14,262 bases of DNA. Origin: Lachnospiraceae bacterium (lineage in GTDB: Bacteria > Bacillota > Clostridia > Lachnospirales > Lachnospiraceae). Made by a program: the position numbers and the translations under genes. The notes under the pieces are model-generated. The model was given only the letters and a program-made list of their open reading frames with translations. It was not told the DNA's origin and made no database searches. The DNA lies in NCBI GenBank assembly GCA_900759225.1, contig CAAEUM010000310.1, positions 1 through 14,262 on the forward strand. The letters run 5' to 3'. Positions 7,846 through 14,262 of the stretch are shown in pieces. The first letter of the stretch is position 1. Every line of letters starts with the position of its first letter.

Positions 7846-9153
7846 TTACTTCTCTGTATCCGGCGACTCAAAACGCACCCGGATGGAATTTTCGTGAGCT
7901 GTCAGATGCTCTGCCCTTGCAAAAGTCTCTATATCCTTATGTACCGCCGCCAGAGCCTCCTTTGAATAATAAATAATGCTTGATCTCTTTACAAAATCAT
8001 CCACGCCCAGAGGTGAGAAAAATTTTGCCGTCCCGTTGGTCGGAAGGATGTGATTTGGCCCTGCAAAGTAATCCCCCAGCGGCTCTGAGCTGTATTCCCC
8101 TATAAAGATCGCCCCTGCATTCCTTATCTTTGTCATCACCTCAAAGGGATTTTTTGTGACGATCTCAAGATGCTCCGGCGCAATGCGGTTAGCTGCCTCC
8201 ACCGCCTGCTCCATAGAATCTGCTCCCAGGATATAACCGTAGTTATCCAGTGATTTTTTAATGATCTCACTTCTGGAAAGCTCCTTTAAAAAGCCCTCCA
8301 CCTCCTCTGATACCTTCCCTGCAAGCTCCCTGCTTGTTGTCACAAGGACAGCGCTTGCCAGCTCATCATGCTCCGCCTGGCTTAAAAGATCCGCTGCCAC
8401 AAACCTGGGGTTCGCGCTTTCATCTGCGATCACAAGGATCTCGCTGGGCCCTGCAATGCTGTCGATGCTCACATGGCCGTACACCGCCTTTTTTGCCAGT
8501 GCAACAAATATATTTCCCGGGCCAACGATCTTATCTACCCTGGGGATGCTCTCTGTGCCGAAAGCCAGGGCTGCCACTGCCTGAGCACCGCCGATCTTAT
8601 AAACCTTTGTAGCTCCCGCCAGATGGGCCGCTGTCAGAGTAACCGGGTTCACCCTGCCGTCCTTTCCAGGAGGCGTCACCATCACGATCTCTTTTACGCC
8701 GGCAACCTTTGCCGGGATAATGTTCATCAGAACGGAGGAGGGATAAGCCGCCTTTCCGCCGGGCACATAGACGCCTGCGCTCTCCAGGGCCGTAAGCTTC
8801 TGCCCTAAGATCGTACCATCCGGCCTGGCATCAAACCAGCTGTTTTTCTTCTGCTTTTCATGGTAGCTGCGGATATTTTCCATGGCCTTTTTCATGACAG
8901 ACAAAAGCTCCCTGTCTACCTGTTCCATGGCTGCGCTGATTTCTTCCTCCGTCACTGCCACGCTTCCTGCGTCAAGTTCTGCGCCGTCAAACTGACGTGT
9001 ATAATCAAATAAAGCCTCATCCCCATTCTCCTTTACATTGGCAATGATGGCTTCTACCGTCCGGGTATAGCCCTCGTAATGATTGGGATCCCGCTTCAGC
9101 ATATCTTCCAGGATGCGGTTCATGGAAGCCTCTTTCAGTGTGACAATCCTCAT
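7846..9153 (-). CDS. hisD: histidinol dehydrogenase
   Basis: It carries out the last two NAD-dependent oxidations from histidinol to histidine. The 435 residues match the family. Zinc ligands fall at Gln259 and His262 (LLSQAEHDE), Asp361 ([11 protein letters not shown]) and His420 (EHLTAHE). The acid-base pair is Glu327-His328 in [38 protein letters not shown] and VGPGN are the usual family blocks. The ATG overlaps the hisG stop as ATGA and follows an AAAGGAGGAGAGG stretch. No truncation or missing key residue was seen. Confidence 0.97.
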   Translation of the reverse strand: MRIVTLKEASMNRILEDMLKRDPNHYEGYTRTVEAIIANVKENGDEALFDYTRQFDGAELDAGSVAVTEEEISAAMEQVDRELLSVMKKAMENIRSYHEKQKKNSWFDARPDGTILGQKLTALESAGVYVPGGKAAYPSSVLMNIIPAKVAGVKEIVMVTPPGKDGRVNPVTLTAAHLAGATKVYKIGGAQAVAALAFGTESIPRVDKIVGPGNIFVALAKKAVYGHVSIDSIAGPSEILVIADESANPRFVAADLLSQAEHDELASAVLVTTSRELAGKVSEEVEGFLKELSRSEIIKKSLDNYGYILGADSMEQAVEAANRIAPEHLEIVTKNPFEVMTKIRNAGAIFIGEYSSEPLGDYFAGPNHILPTNGTAKFFSPLGVDDFVKRSSIIYYSKEALAAVHKDIETFARAEHLTAHENSIRVRFESPDTEK

Positions 9154-9806
9154 GGTTTTCTCCTCTCCTCCTTTAAAAGCTCCTGAAGCCCCTTTATAAT
9201 GGCGCCAATCCGCTCATTCTCCGTTTTCATGCTCACCTGGTTTACCACCATGCGGGCAGACAGGCTGCATACCTCCTCCAGCACTGTAAGGCCATTTTCC
9301 CGAAGGGTGGAACCGGTCTCCACAATGTCCACGATCACCTCGGAAAGGCCTACGATCGGGGCAAGCTCAATGGAGCCGTTGAGCTTTATAATTTCCACTG
9401 TCTGGTATTTCTGATTGTAAAAGTAATCCTTTGCGATCCTGGGATACTTGGTTGCCACACGGATCAGCTCATGATGCTTCAGCTTTTCCCTGGCTGATTT
9501 TGGGCCGCAGACACACATACGGCAGGTTCCTATGCCCAGATCCAGCACCTCGTAGAGCTTGCGTCCTTCCTCCAGTATGGTATCCTTGCCTACAATCCCA
9601 ATATCTGCAGCCCCGTATTCCACATAGGTTGGAACATCACTTGCTTTCGCCAGGAAGAAGCGGATTCCCAGCTGTTCATTTACAAAAATCAGCTTTCTGG
9701 AAGACTTATCCTTCATCTCCTCACAGGAGATCCCCAGGGCTTCAAAAAGCTCCATGGCCTTTAAGGCCAGGCGCCCCTTTGCAAGGGCGATCGTCAGATA
9801 TCTCAC
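9150..9806 (-). CDS. hisG: ATP phosphoribosyltransferase, short form catalytic subunit
   Basis: It catalyses the first committed step, joining ATP and PRPP to give phosphoribosyl-ATP. The 218 residues lack the C-terminal regulatory domain of long-form HisG, so it needs HisZ, which is encoded just upstream. Visible blocks are ALAKGRL near the start, [11 protein letters not shown] (65-75), LGIGTCRM and the PRPP loop [12 protein letters not shown] (160-171). Translation starts at GTG, not ATG. This GTG overlaps the hisZ stop as GTGA and has GGAGGG 7 bases ahead, which fixes the start. The overlap implies coupled, near-equal production of the two subunits. Confidence 0.97.
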   Translation of the reverse strand: MRYLTIALAKGRLALKAMELFEALGISCEEMKDKSSRKLIFVNEQLGIRFFLAKASDVPTYVEYGAADIGIVGKDTILEEGRKLYEVLDLGIGTCRMCVCGPKSAREKLKHHELIRVATKYPRIAKDYFYNQKYQTVEIIKLNGSIELAPIVGLSEVIVDIVETGSTLRENGLTVLEEVCSLSARMVVNQVSMKTENERIGAIIKGLQELLKEERRKP

Positions 9807-11092
9807 AGTCCATCCCTCCCTTCGTCCATTCCATAGGCAGAGAGCGGGATCTCATCTGCAGTACCCTTTTTTAAATCCCAGGCCTGCACGATCTGCCCGT
9901 CCCCGGGCAGATACAGAAGGTTTCGGATTCCCCTGCGCCCGGCCATGGCCTTATAATCGGAAATTTCCTTCTCCTGCCTCCTGCCCACAAGCTGCACTGC
10001 CAGCTTCCTGCTTCTAAAAAAGCTTCCCAGCTCCAGGGCCCGGCTGCGGGCTGTGGGCTCATAGAGGATGATGGTGTTTACAAGAGCCACCGGAATATCG
10101 ATCTGCTGCCTTGATAAGGCCGCCATCAGCCCGTCAATGACAATGGCAAAGCCCACCGCAGGCGTATCCTTCCCAAACTGGATCAGGAGCTTGTCATAGC
10201 GGCCTCCTGTTACAATGTAATCTCCTGTCCCGTAGGTATAGGCCTTAAAAATAATCCCTGTATAGTACTGGTAAGGGCTCAGCATCCCTAAATCATAGGA
10301 CACATAATCTGCCAGGCCCCGGCTCTCCAAAATCTCATGCACCTGTTCAAGCCGGGAAACCGCCTCCAGAGCCTCCGGATTGTCTGTAAGGGCCCTTACC
10401 TCCCTTATTTTCCCAATAGGGCCAAAAAGCTCCGGCAGCTTTAAGAAGGCCTGTTTTAAGCCCTCTGCTACCGGCTGATGCTTTAAAAATTCCTCCAGAC
10501 CGAAGCGGTTCTTATTTTCCGTCAGCTGGTTAAGCTGGCCTCTTGCCTCCTCATCCAGGCCTGACTCCTTAAGAAGGCTGCGGTAAATGGCCACATTCCC
10601 AAGCTCCACCTGAAACTCCTTAAGGCCCGCTGCTAAGAGGCTGTCAATCACCATGGCGATCATCTCTGCATCCCCATCCGGTGAATCATCCCCAATGAGC
10701 TCTGCCCCTGATTCCTCCCGCTCCTTTAAGCGTCCCTGATAGCTGTTTATGTTTTTAAAGGTACGCTCCAGATAGCACAGACGCAGGGGCATATCCTCAT
10801 CCATAAAATATTTTGCCACGCATCTTGCCACTGCAGGGGTCATATCCGGCCGCAGCACCAGGGTATCGTTGTCCCGGTCAAAAAATTTAAACATCTCCCT
10901 GGAGGATACGCTTCCCCTGTCCTCATTGAAAATGTCAAAATATTCAAAGCTGGGGGTTTGTATATGCTCATAGCCATAGAGATAAAAGGTATTTAAAATC
11001 TTTTCCTGTACTGCCAGCTTCCTTCTGCACTCTGCATGGTAGCTGTCCCTGACGCCCTCCGGCGTGTGGATCAACTTTTTACTTTCTGCCAT
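9803..11092 (-). CDS. hisZ: ATP phosphoribosyltransferase regulatory subunit
   Basis: This catalytically inactive paralogue of histidyl-tRNA synthetase forms an octamer with short HisG and carries histidine feedback control. The class II core is clear: TPEGVRDSY near the N-terminus, [13 protein letters not shown] (78-90), the motif 2-like region ending in GAELIG (129-134), YQYYTG (274-279) and VTGGRYDKL (294-302). The segment where true HisRS has an RGLDYY-like arginine loop reads LSPYQYY, so the aminoacylation arginine is missing, as expected for HisZ. Residues from about 335 to 429 form a C-terminal domain. The ATG follows GGAGG by 8 bases and is the first gene after the operon promoter. 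Histidyl-tRNA synthetase was considered and rejected on the lost loop and the operon position. Confidence 0.95.
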   Translation of the reverse strand: MAESKKLIHTPEGVRDSYHAECRRKLAVQEKILNTFYLYGYEHIQTPSFEYFDIFNEDRGSVSSREMFKFFDRDNDTLVLRPDMTPAVARCVAKYFMDEDMPLRLCYLERTFKNINSYQGRLKEREESGAELIGDDSPDGDAEMIAMVIDSLLAAGLKEFQVELGNVAIYRSLLKESGLDEEARGQLNQLTENKNRFGLEEFLKHQPVAEGLKQAFLKLPELFGPIGKIREVRALTDNPEALEAVSRLEQVHEILESRGLADYVSYDLGMLSPYQYYTGIIFKAYTYGTGDYIVTGGRYDKLLIQFGKDTPAVGFAIVIDGLMAALSRQQIDIPVALVNTIILYEPTARSRALELGSFFRSRKLAVQLVGRRQEKEISDYKAMAGRRGIRNLLYLPGDGQIVQAWDLKKGTADEIPLSAYGMDEGRDGL

Positions 11093-11146
11093 AGTTCACG
11101 CCTCCGCTTTTTTATAGTAAAGCATTAATTTGATAACGCGATATTG

Positions 11147-11175
11147 ATTATAGTGGAAAACCTGTTTCTTGTCAA
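11147..11175 (-). promoter_or_regulatory. consensus sigma-A promoter of the histidine operon
   Basis: On the minus strand TTGACA (11170-11175) and TATAAT (11147-11152) are separated by exactly 17 bases, a perfect match to consensus. It lies just past the recU stop codon, and the leader to hisZ is only about 48 bases. That is too short for a T-box or a leader-peptide attenuator. TTGAT recurs at 11130-11134 and 11144-11148, 14 bases apart, and could be part of an operator near the start point. Confidence 0.9.
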
Positions 11176-11181
11176 CGGGAT

Positions 11182-11718
11182 TTACGCTTCCCTAAGCTGC
11201 AGATCCCTGGCTATCTGCTCCAGGTAATGGACCAGGATATCCCGGTGGGAACGGATCTGCCAGGACTTGTCAACCTCCTCATAGGTAAAGCTTTTCCTCC
11301 CCCCATCCTCCATTCGCTTCCAGAACCGGCTTACATCCTGAAAGGGCATATAATAGATCTCATCCAGACCCGTGTAATACAGTATCAAAAATGCGATCCC
11401 TCCCTGCTTCTCAAATTCCTTCATAAAACGCACCTGGTGGGGATGGAGATTCTGCAGCGGGAAGGTAGTCACACTGCACTCCTTTGCGTCAAAGCACACC
11501 GGTATGCCCTGAACTGCGCCAATATAGTCCACTGTACTCTTCTGGTCAAAATAAGCCAGAGTAATATGGCGGCTGGTCTTATCGATCTCAATGGGGGTGA
11601 TGGGGGTGGGTATCTTCTGAATAAGCGCCAGCCCCTTTTCCCGGTAGCAGTCATTGCTCCTGTTGATCAGATCCTCCAGGGTTGAACCGCGAAGGCCCCT
11701 GCTGTTCCATGTTCCCAT
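11182..11718 (-). CDS. recU: Holliday junction resolvase RecU
   Basis: It cuts Holliday junctions during recombination and chromosome segregation in Gram-positive bacteria. The 178-residue reading starts MGTWNSRGLRGSTLED. The PD-(D/E)xK nuclease core is visible as STVDYIG (Asp64) and CFDAKE (Asp77, Lys79), with the same 13-residue spacing as B. subtilis Asp88-Glu101. Aspartate thus replaces the second acidic glutamate. FPLQNLHPHQVRFM (86-99) is a family hallmark. A longer reading from GTG at 11790 adds 24 residues, but it would start inside the trpS terminator hairpin, so ATG at 11718 is preferred. A modest AGGA lies 4 bases upstream. No good separate promoter was seen between the terminator and this start. 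The family call is firm, the start less so. Confidence 0.9.
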   Translation of the reverse strand: MGTWNSRGLRGSTLEDLINRSNDCYREKGLALIQKIPTPITPIEIDKTSRHITLAYFDQKSTVDYIGAVQGIPVCFDAKECSVTTFPLQNLHPHQVRFMKEFEKQGGIAFLILYYTGLDEIYYMPFQDVSRFWKRMEDGGRKSFTYEEVDKSWQIRSHRDILVHYLEQIARDLQLREA

Positions 11719-11760
11719 ATGTTCCTGTAATTTCCTTTCCTGCTTTACGCCCTGAAATTC

Positions 11761-11808
11761 AAAAAGCCCGGAAGAATGGCATTTTATCACATGCCGCCCT
11801 TCCAGGCT
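11761..11808 (-). terminator. intrinsic terminator after trpS
   Basis: Read on the minus strand, AGCC-t-GGAAG-ggc-GGCAT pairs with ATGCC-att-CTTCC-g-GGCT around an 8-base loop. A run of T residues follows immediately. It lies about 70 bases after the trpS stop and just upstream of recU. Its position makes a recU start at 11790 unlikely. Confidence 0.8.
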
Positions 11809-11877
11809 CTGTCACGTCACAGGACTGTTCATCCCATGACTCCAAACGCTCGGCGAAGATGCCCGCTCTGTTCCTAT

Positions 11878-12969
11878 TTAGGCCTCGCTCTTAAAGCGCT
11901 CTGCCTGCTGGGCAATCAGCTCTTTATCTTCAAAATAATTGATCTTCATGGCGCGCTTCATCTCAGCAAGAGTCTGAGCCGCCTTTTTCTCTGCCTTTTT
12001 GCTTCCCTCTTCCAGGATCCGGTATACGGCAGGGATATCCTTTGCGATCTCCCTGCGGCGCTCCCTGATCGGACGCAGCTCATCCTGGATCACATTGTTT
12101 AAGAACTTCTTCACCTTTACATCGCCAAGACCGCCCCGCATATAATGGGCCTTCAGCTCATCCAGGTTCCTGTAATCCGGCAGGTATTTCTCAAAATGGC
12201 TGTCATTGCAGAAGGCATCCAGATAAATAAATACAGGATTGCCCTCAACCTGTCCCGGATCCTCCACGCGAAGATGGTTGGGGTCTGTATACATGGACAT
12301 GATCTTCTTACGGATCTCCTCCTCGGAATCAGACAGGTAAATACAGTTTCCAAGGGACTTGCTCATTTTTGCCTTTCCGTCAATACCCGGAAGACGCAGG
12401 CAGGCCTTGTTATCCGGAAGCAGGATTTCCGGCTCCGTCAGTGTTTCGCCGTAAACTGTATTAAACTTATGTACGATCTCCCTGGTCTGCTCGATCATAG
12501 GCGCCTGATCTTCACCAACCGGCACTGTAGTAGCCTTAAATGCAGTAATATCTGCTGCCTGGCTGATCGGATAAGTAAAGAAGCCTACAGGGATGCTTGT
12601 CTCAAAATTGCGCATCTGGATCTCCGCTTTTACAGTAGGATTCCTCTGAAGCCTTGACACTGTTACAAGGTCCATATAATAAAAGGTCATCTCGCAGAGC
12701 TCCGGAATCTGTGACTGGATAAACAGTGTGGATTTTTCCGGGTCCAGTCCGCATGCCAGGTAATCCAGGGCTACCTCAATAATATTCTGGCGCACCTTTT
12801 CCGGATTGTCTGCATTATCTGTCAATGCCTGCGCATCTGCGATCATAATATAGATTTCGTCAAATTCTCCTGAATTCTGCAGCTCTACCCTGCGTTTTAA
12901 GGAGCCCACATAATGTCCTACATGAAGGCGGCCAGTGGGACGGTCCCCTGTCAGTATGATTTTTCCCAT
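11878..12969 (-). CDS. trpS: tryptophanyl-tRNA synthetase
   Basis: This class I synthetase charges tRNA-Trp. The 363 residues include the HIGH-type motif [13 protein letters not shown] (HVGH at 16-19), QAADITAF (138-145), [16 protein letters not shown] (150-165) and AKMSKSLGN (200-208). The [13 protein letters not shown] start and overall sequence match the TrpRS type of streptococci and many clostridia rather than the B. subtilis enzyme, from memory. The open frame extends upstream to 13026, but that would leave under 10 bases after the predicted transcription start. ATG at 12969 with GAGGG 8 bases upstream is the family start. It has its own promoter and a terminator. Confidence 0.97.
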   Translation of the reverse strand: MGKIILTGDRPTGRLHVGHYVGSLKRRVELQNSGEFDEIYIMIADAQALTDNADNPEKVRQNIIEVALDYLACGLDPEKSTLFIQSQIPELCEMTFYYMDLVTVSRLQRNPTVKAEIQMRNFETSIPVGFFTYPISQAADITAFKATTVPVGEDQAPMIEQTREIVHKFNTVYGETLTEPEILLPDNKACLRLPGIDGKAKMSKSLGNCIYLSDSEEEIRKKIMSMYTDPNHLRVEDPGQVEGNPVFIYLDAFCNDSHFEKYLPDYRNLDELKAHYMRGGLGDVKVKKFLNNVIQDELRPIRERRREIAKDIPAVYRILEEGSKKAEKKAAQTLAEMKRAMKINYFEDKELIAQQAERFKSEA

Positions 12970-12991
12970 GTTATCTTCCCTCTCATTTCCT

Positions 12992-13015
12992 GGTGCAGCG
13001 CACCTCTTAGGGCGC
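12992..13015 (-). other. alternative hairpins in the trpS leader
   Basis: On the transcript, GGTGC-GCT-GCACC (12992-13004) forms a perfect 5-bp hairpin. The same GGTGC can instead pair with the preceding GCGCC (13011-13015) around a 6-base loop. The two folds exclude each other and sit about 10 bases ahead of the ribosome binding site. The pairing is seen; a regulatory switch is only inferred. Confidence 0.35.
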
Positions 13016-13040
13016 AAAAAAGACACCCCGCTTTTATACT

Positions 13041-13070
13041 AGCATACCCCAATTACAGGGGAACTGTCAA
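13041..13070 (-). promoter_or_regulatory. promoter of trpS
   Basis: On the minus strand TTGACA (13065-13070), 18 bases, TATGCT (13041-13046). The -35 box contains the TGA stop of the upstream pseudouridine synthase gene. The spacer holds the inverted repeat CCCC-N7-GGGG (13047-13061), a possible operator. The leader is about 65 bases, too short for a T-box. Confidence 0.65.
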
Positions 13071-14077
13071 GAACCTGTTGCCTGCTCCCTTAAGCCTTCC
13101 CCCTCCATTACCCGGAGAAAGGCCTTTGGCAGGGGGGCATAAAAGATTTTTCCGGAAAGATAGCTTAAGGGCTCGGAAAGCTTATCAGGAAGCATAAGCT
13201 TCCAGGAGTGGAGCAGCTGTGACTGCACCTGATAGCTCTGCTTGATCCGGTTATTTAAGGCCTTATCCCCGTATTTAAAATCCCCCAGGATCGGATGGCC
13301 TATGGATGCCAGATGGGCGCGTATCTGATGGCTTCGGCCAGTGATCAATGTGCCCTGCAACAGGGTTACGGAGCCATTAGTGCTGATTGGAAGGTATTCC
13401 GTCGCAATGGGGACACTGCCCCTTATTTCTTTGGAATGGATGGTCACCTTATTGGCCGCCTCATCCTTTTTCAGAAAGCCCTCCACCAGGCAGCGCTCCC
13501 TTATCTCCCCCTTTACCAGGCACTGATAATATTTATGGATGCTCCTGTCCTTAAAAACGCCGTTCATCACCTGCAGCCCGGCCAGTGAAAGGCCTGCTGC
13601 CACCATGCCGCTGGTATTCCTGTCAAGCCGGTTGCAGATAGAGGGTCTGAAGGTCCGAAGCTGGCTGGCAGGAAGATGGCCGGAATCAATGAGGTAATTT
13701 AAAATATGCTCATTGAGGGAAACATCCCCCTCCTTTGCCTTCTGGGACAGCATACCCGCCGGTTTGTTTACAAGAAGGATATGCTTATCCTCATAGATAA
13801 TTTCAAAGGGCAGCCGGGAAGGCTTTCTGCCCTCTTCCTGCAAAAGAGTCTCTTCCTTCCCTGCAAATTTTTCAATGGTTTCATCTGAAAAATACAGCTG
13901 AACCTCATCTCCCAAGTTCAGACGCTCCGAGCCATCACATTTTTTCCCATTGAGGGTAATGTTCTTTTTGCGCATCATCTTATAGAGAAACCCTTTTCCT
14001 GCATTCTTCAAAAATTTTACCAGAAGCTTGTCAAGCCTCTGCCCTGCTTCATTTTCATCTACATGTAATGTCTGCAT
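13067..14077 (-). CDS. RluA-family pseudouridine synthase with S4 domain
   Basis: It isomerises specific uridines in RNA, most often 23S rRNA for this architecture. The 336 residues begin with an S4 RNA-binding domain (about 12-72, with RLDKLLVKFL and MMRKKNITLNGKK). The catalytic domain follows, with YEDKHILLVNKPAGML (95-110). The active-site motif is CNRLDRNTSG, with Asp152 as nucleophile; Asn replaces the more usual His before RLD, a variant I associate with clostridial members. TGRSHQIRAHLASIGHPI lies near 242-259. RluC or RluD-type function is plausible, but the target uridines cannot be told. The ATG directly follows the TAG of the upstream gene (TAGATG) and has only a weak ribosome binding site, so coupling is likely. 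Confidence 0.93.
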   Translation of the reverse strand: MQTLHVDENEAGQRLDKLLVKFLKNAGKGFLYKMMRKKNITLNGKKCDGSERLNLGDEVQLYFSDETIEKFAGKEETLLQEEGRKPSRLPFEIIYEDKHILLVNKPAGMLSQKAKEGDVSLNEHILNYLIDSGHLPASQLRTFRPSICNRLDRNTSGMVAAGLSLAGLQVMNGVFKDRSIHKYYQCLVKGEIRERCLVEGFLKKDEAANKVTIHSKEIRGSVPIATEYLPISTNGSVTLLQGTLITGRSHQIRAHLASIGHPILGDFKYGDKALNNRIKQSYQVQSQLLHSWKLMLPDKLSEPLSYLSGKIFYAPLPKAFLRVMEGEGLREQATGS

Positions 14078-14262
14078 CTAATTCCACTTATCTCCCATCT
14101 GCCTGTACTCAATTTTCTCCATCACATCCAATATCAGGCTGTGAGGCACCAGCTTGCACAAAAGCCGGAAGGCTTTCATTGTAATGCCGTAAACAGATAC
14201 CTCCCGGCCTGCAATGCTGTCCCGGATCGCCTGCCTTGTAACCTTTTTCGGGTCAGCCATTA
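14078..14262 (-). CDS. probable short-chain dehydrogenase/reductase, C-terminal end only
   Basis: Sixty residues remain before the stop. The frame stays open to the right edge, so the N-terminus lies outside the window. The tail contains ADPKKVTRQAIRDSIAGREV, SVYGITMKAFRLL and LVPHSLILDVMEK. This resembles the end of classical SDR oxidoreductases, where the region after the active site reads 'DPxxVAxxAl...G...vyG...k'. The Rossmann fold and the YxxxK catalytic motif are not present here, so neither activity nor substrate can be assigned. It abuts the pseudouridine synthase gene with no spacer and is probably in one transcript with it. Confidence 0.55.
   Translation of the reverse strand, partial: MADPKKVTRQAIRDSIAGREVSVYGITMKAFRLLCKLVPHSLILDVMEKIEYRQMGDKWN

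Noticed and set aside
12970..13026. N-terminal extension of trpS by 19 residues
   Set aside because: The extra residues are not part of the TrpRS family and would start within about 10 bases of the predicted transcription start; ATG 12969 has the proper ribosome binding site.
12970..13046. T-box riboswitch before trpS
   Set aside because: The leader is about 65 bases and I see no room for specifier and antiterminator domains.
1..14262. mobile element, CRISPR array or defence island
   Set aside because: No transposase, integrase, phage gene or regular spaced repeats were seen; all coding space is taken by housekeeping and metabolic genes on one strand.

Overview
The window reads as an ordinary chromosomal stretch of a low-to-mid GC Gram-positive anaerobe, most probably a Clostridia member close to Lachnospiraceae. 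This rests on protein style (RecU resolvase, short HisG with HisZ, peptidase T, a TrpRS beginning [13 protein letters not shown]), strong AGGAGG-type ribosome binding sites, consensus sigma-A promoters and intrinsic terminators. The family assignment comes from remembered protein features, not from a search. All thirteen coding regions lie on the minus strand, so transcription runs from high to low coordinates. No tRNA, rRNA, CRISPR, insertion sequence or phage gene is visible.

In transcription order: the window opens with the C-terminal end of a probable short-chain dehydrogenase (14078-14262), which abuts an RluA-family pseudouridine synthase (13067-14077) with no spacer. A new promoter, whose -35 box contains the pseudouridine synthase stop codon, drives trpS (11878-12969), which ends in a strong hairpin terminator. 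recU (11182-11718) follows. A perfect TTGACA-17 bp-TATAAT promoter just after recU starts a tightly packed histidine operon, hisZ-hisG-hisD-hisB-hisA-hisIE (11092 down to 5186). Its genes overlap by 3-4 bases or are separated by 9-18 bases. pepT (3912-5153) follows 32 bases later with no visible terminator. garD, for galactarate dehydratase (2306-3823), has its own promoter region and terminator. The window ends inside a family 5 (oligopeptide-type) ABC transporter substrate-binding lipoprotein (1-1937).

The histidine genes here cover PRPP to PR-ATP (HisG with HisZ), hydrolysis and ring opening (HisIE), the HisA isomerisation, IGP dehydration (HisB) and the final oxidations (HisD). Genes for HisH, HisF, HisC and the phosphatase are absent from the window and must lie elsewhere if the pathway is complete. 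The most unusual object is the last gene of the operon. It encodes a HisIE enzyme carrying about 225 extra N-terminal residues that look like a HisF/HisA barrel whose catalytic aspartates have been replaced.

The two largest non-coding stretches (1938-2305 and 3824-3911) hold promoters, a terminator and several short repeats or palindromes that could be operator sites. I found no convincing new defence, mobile or RNA-based system.
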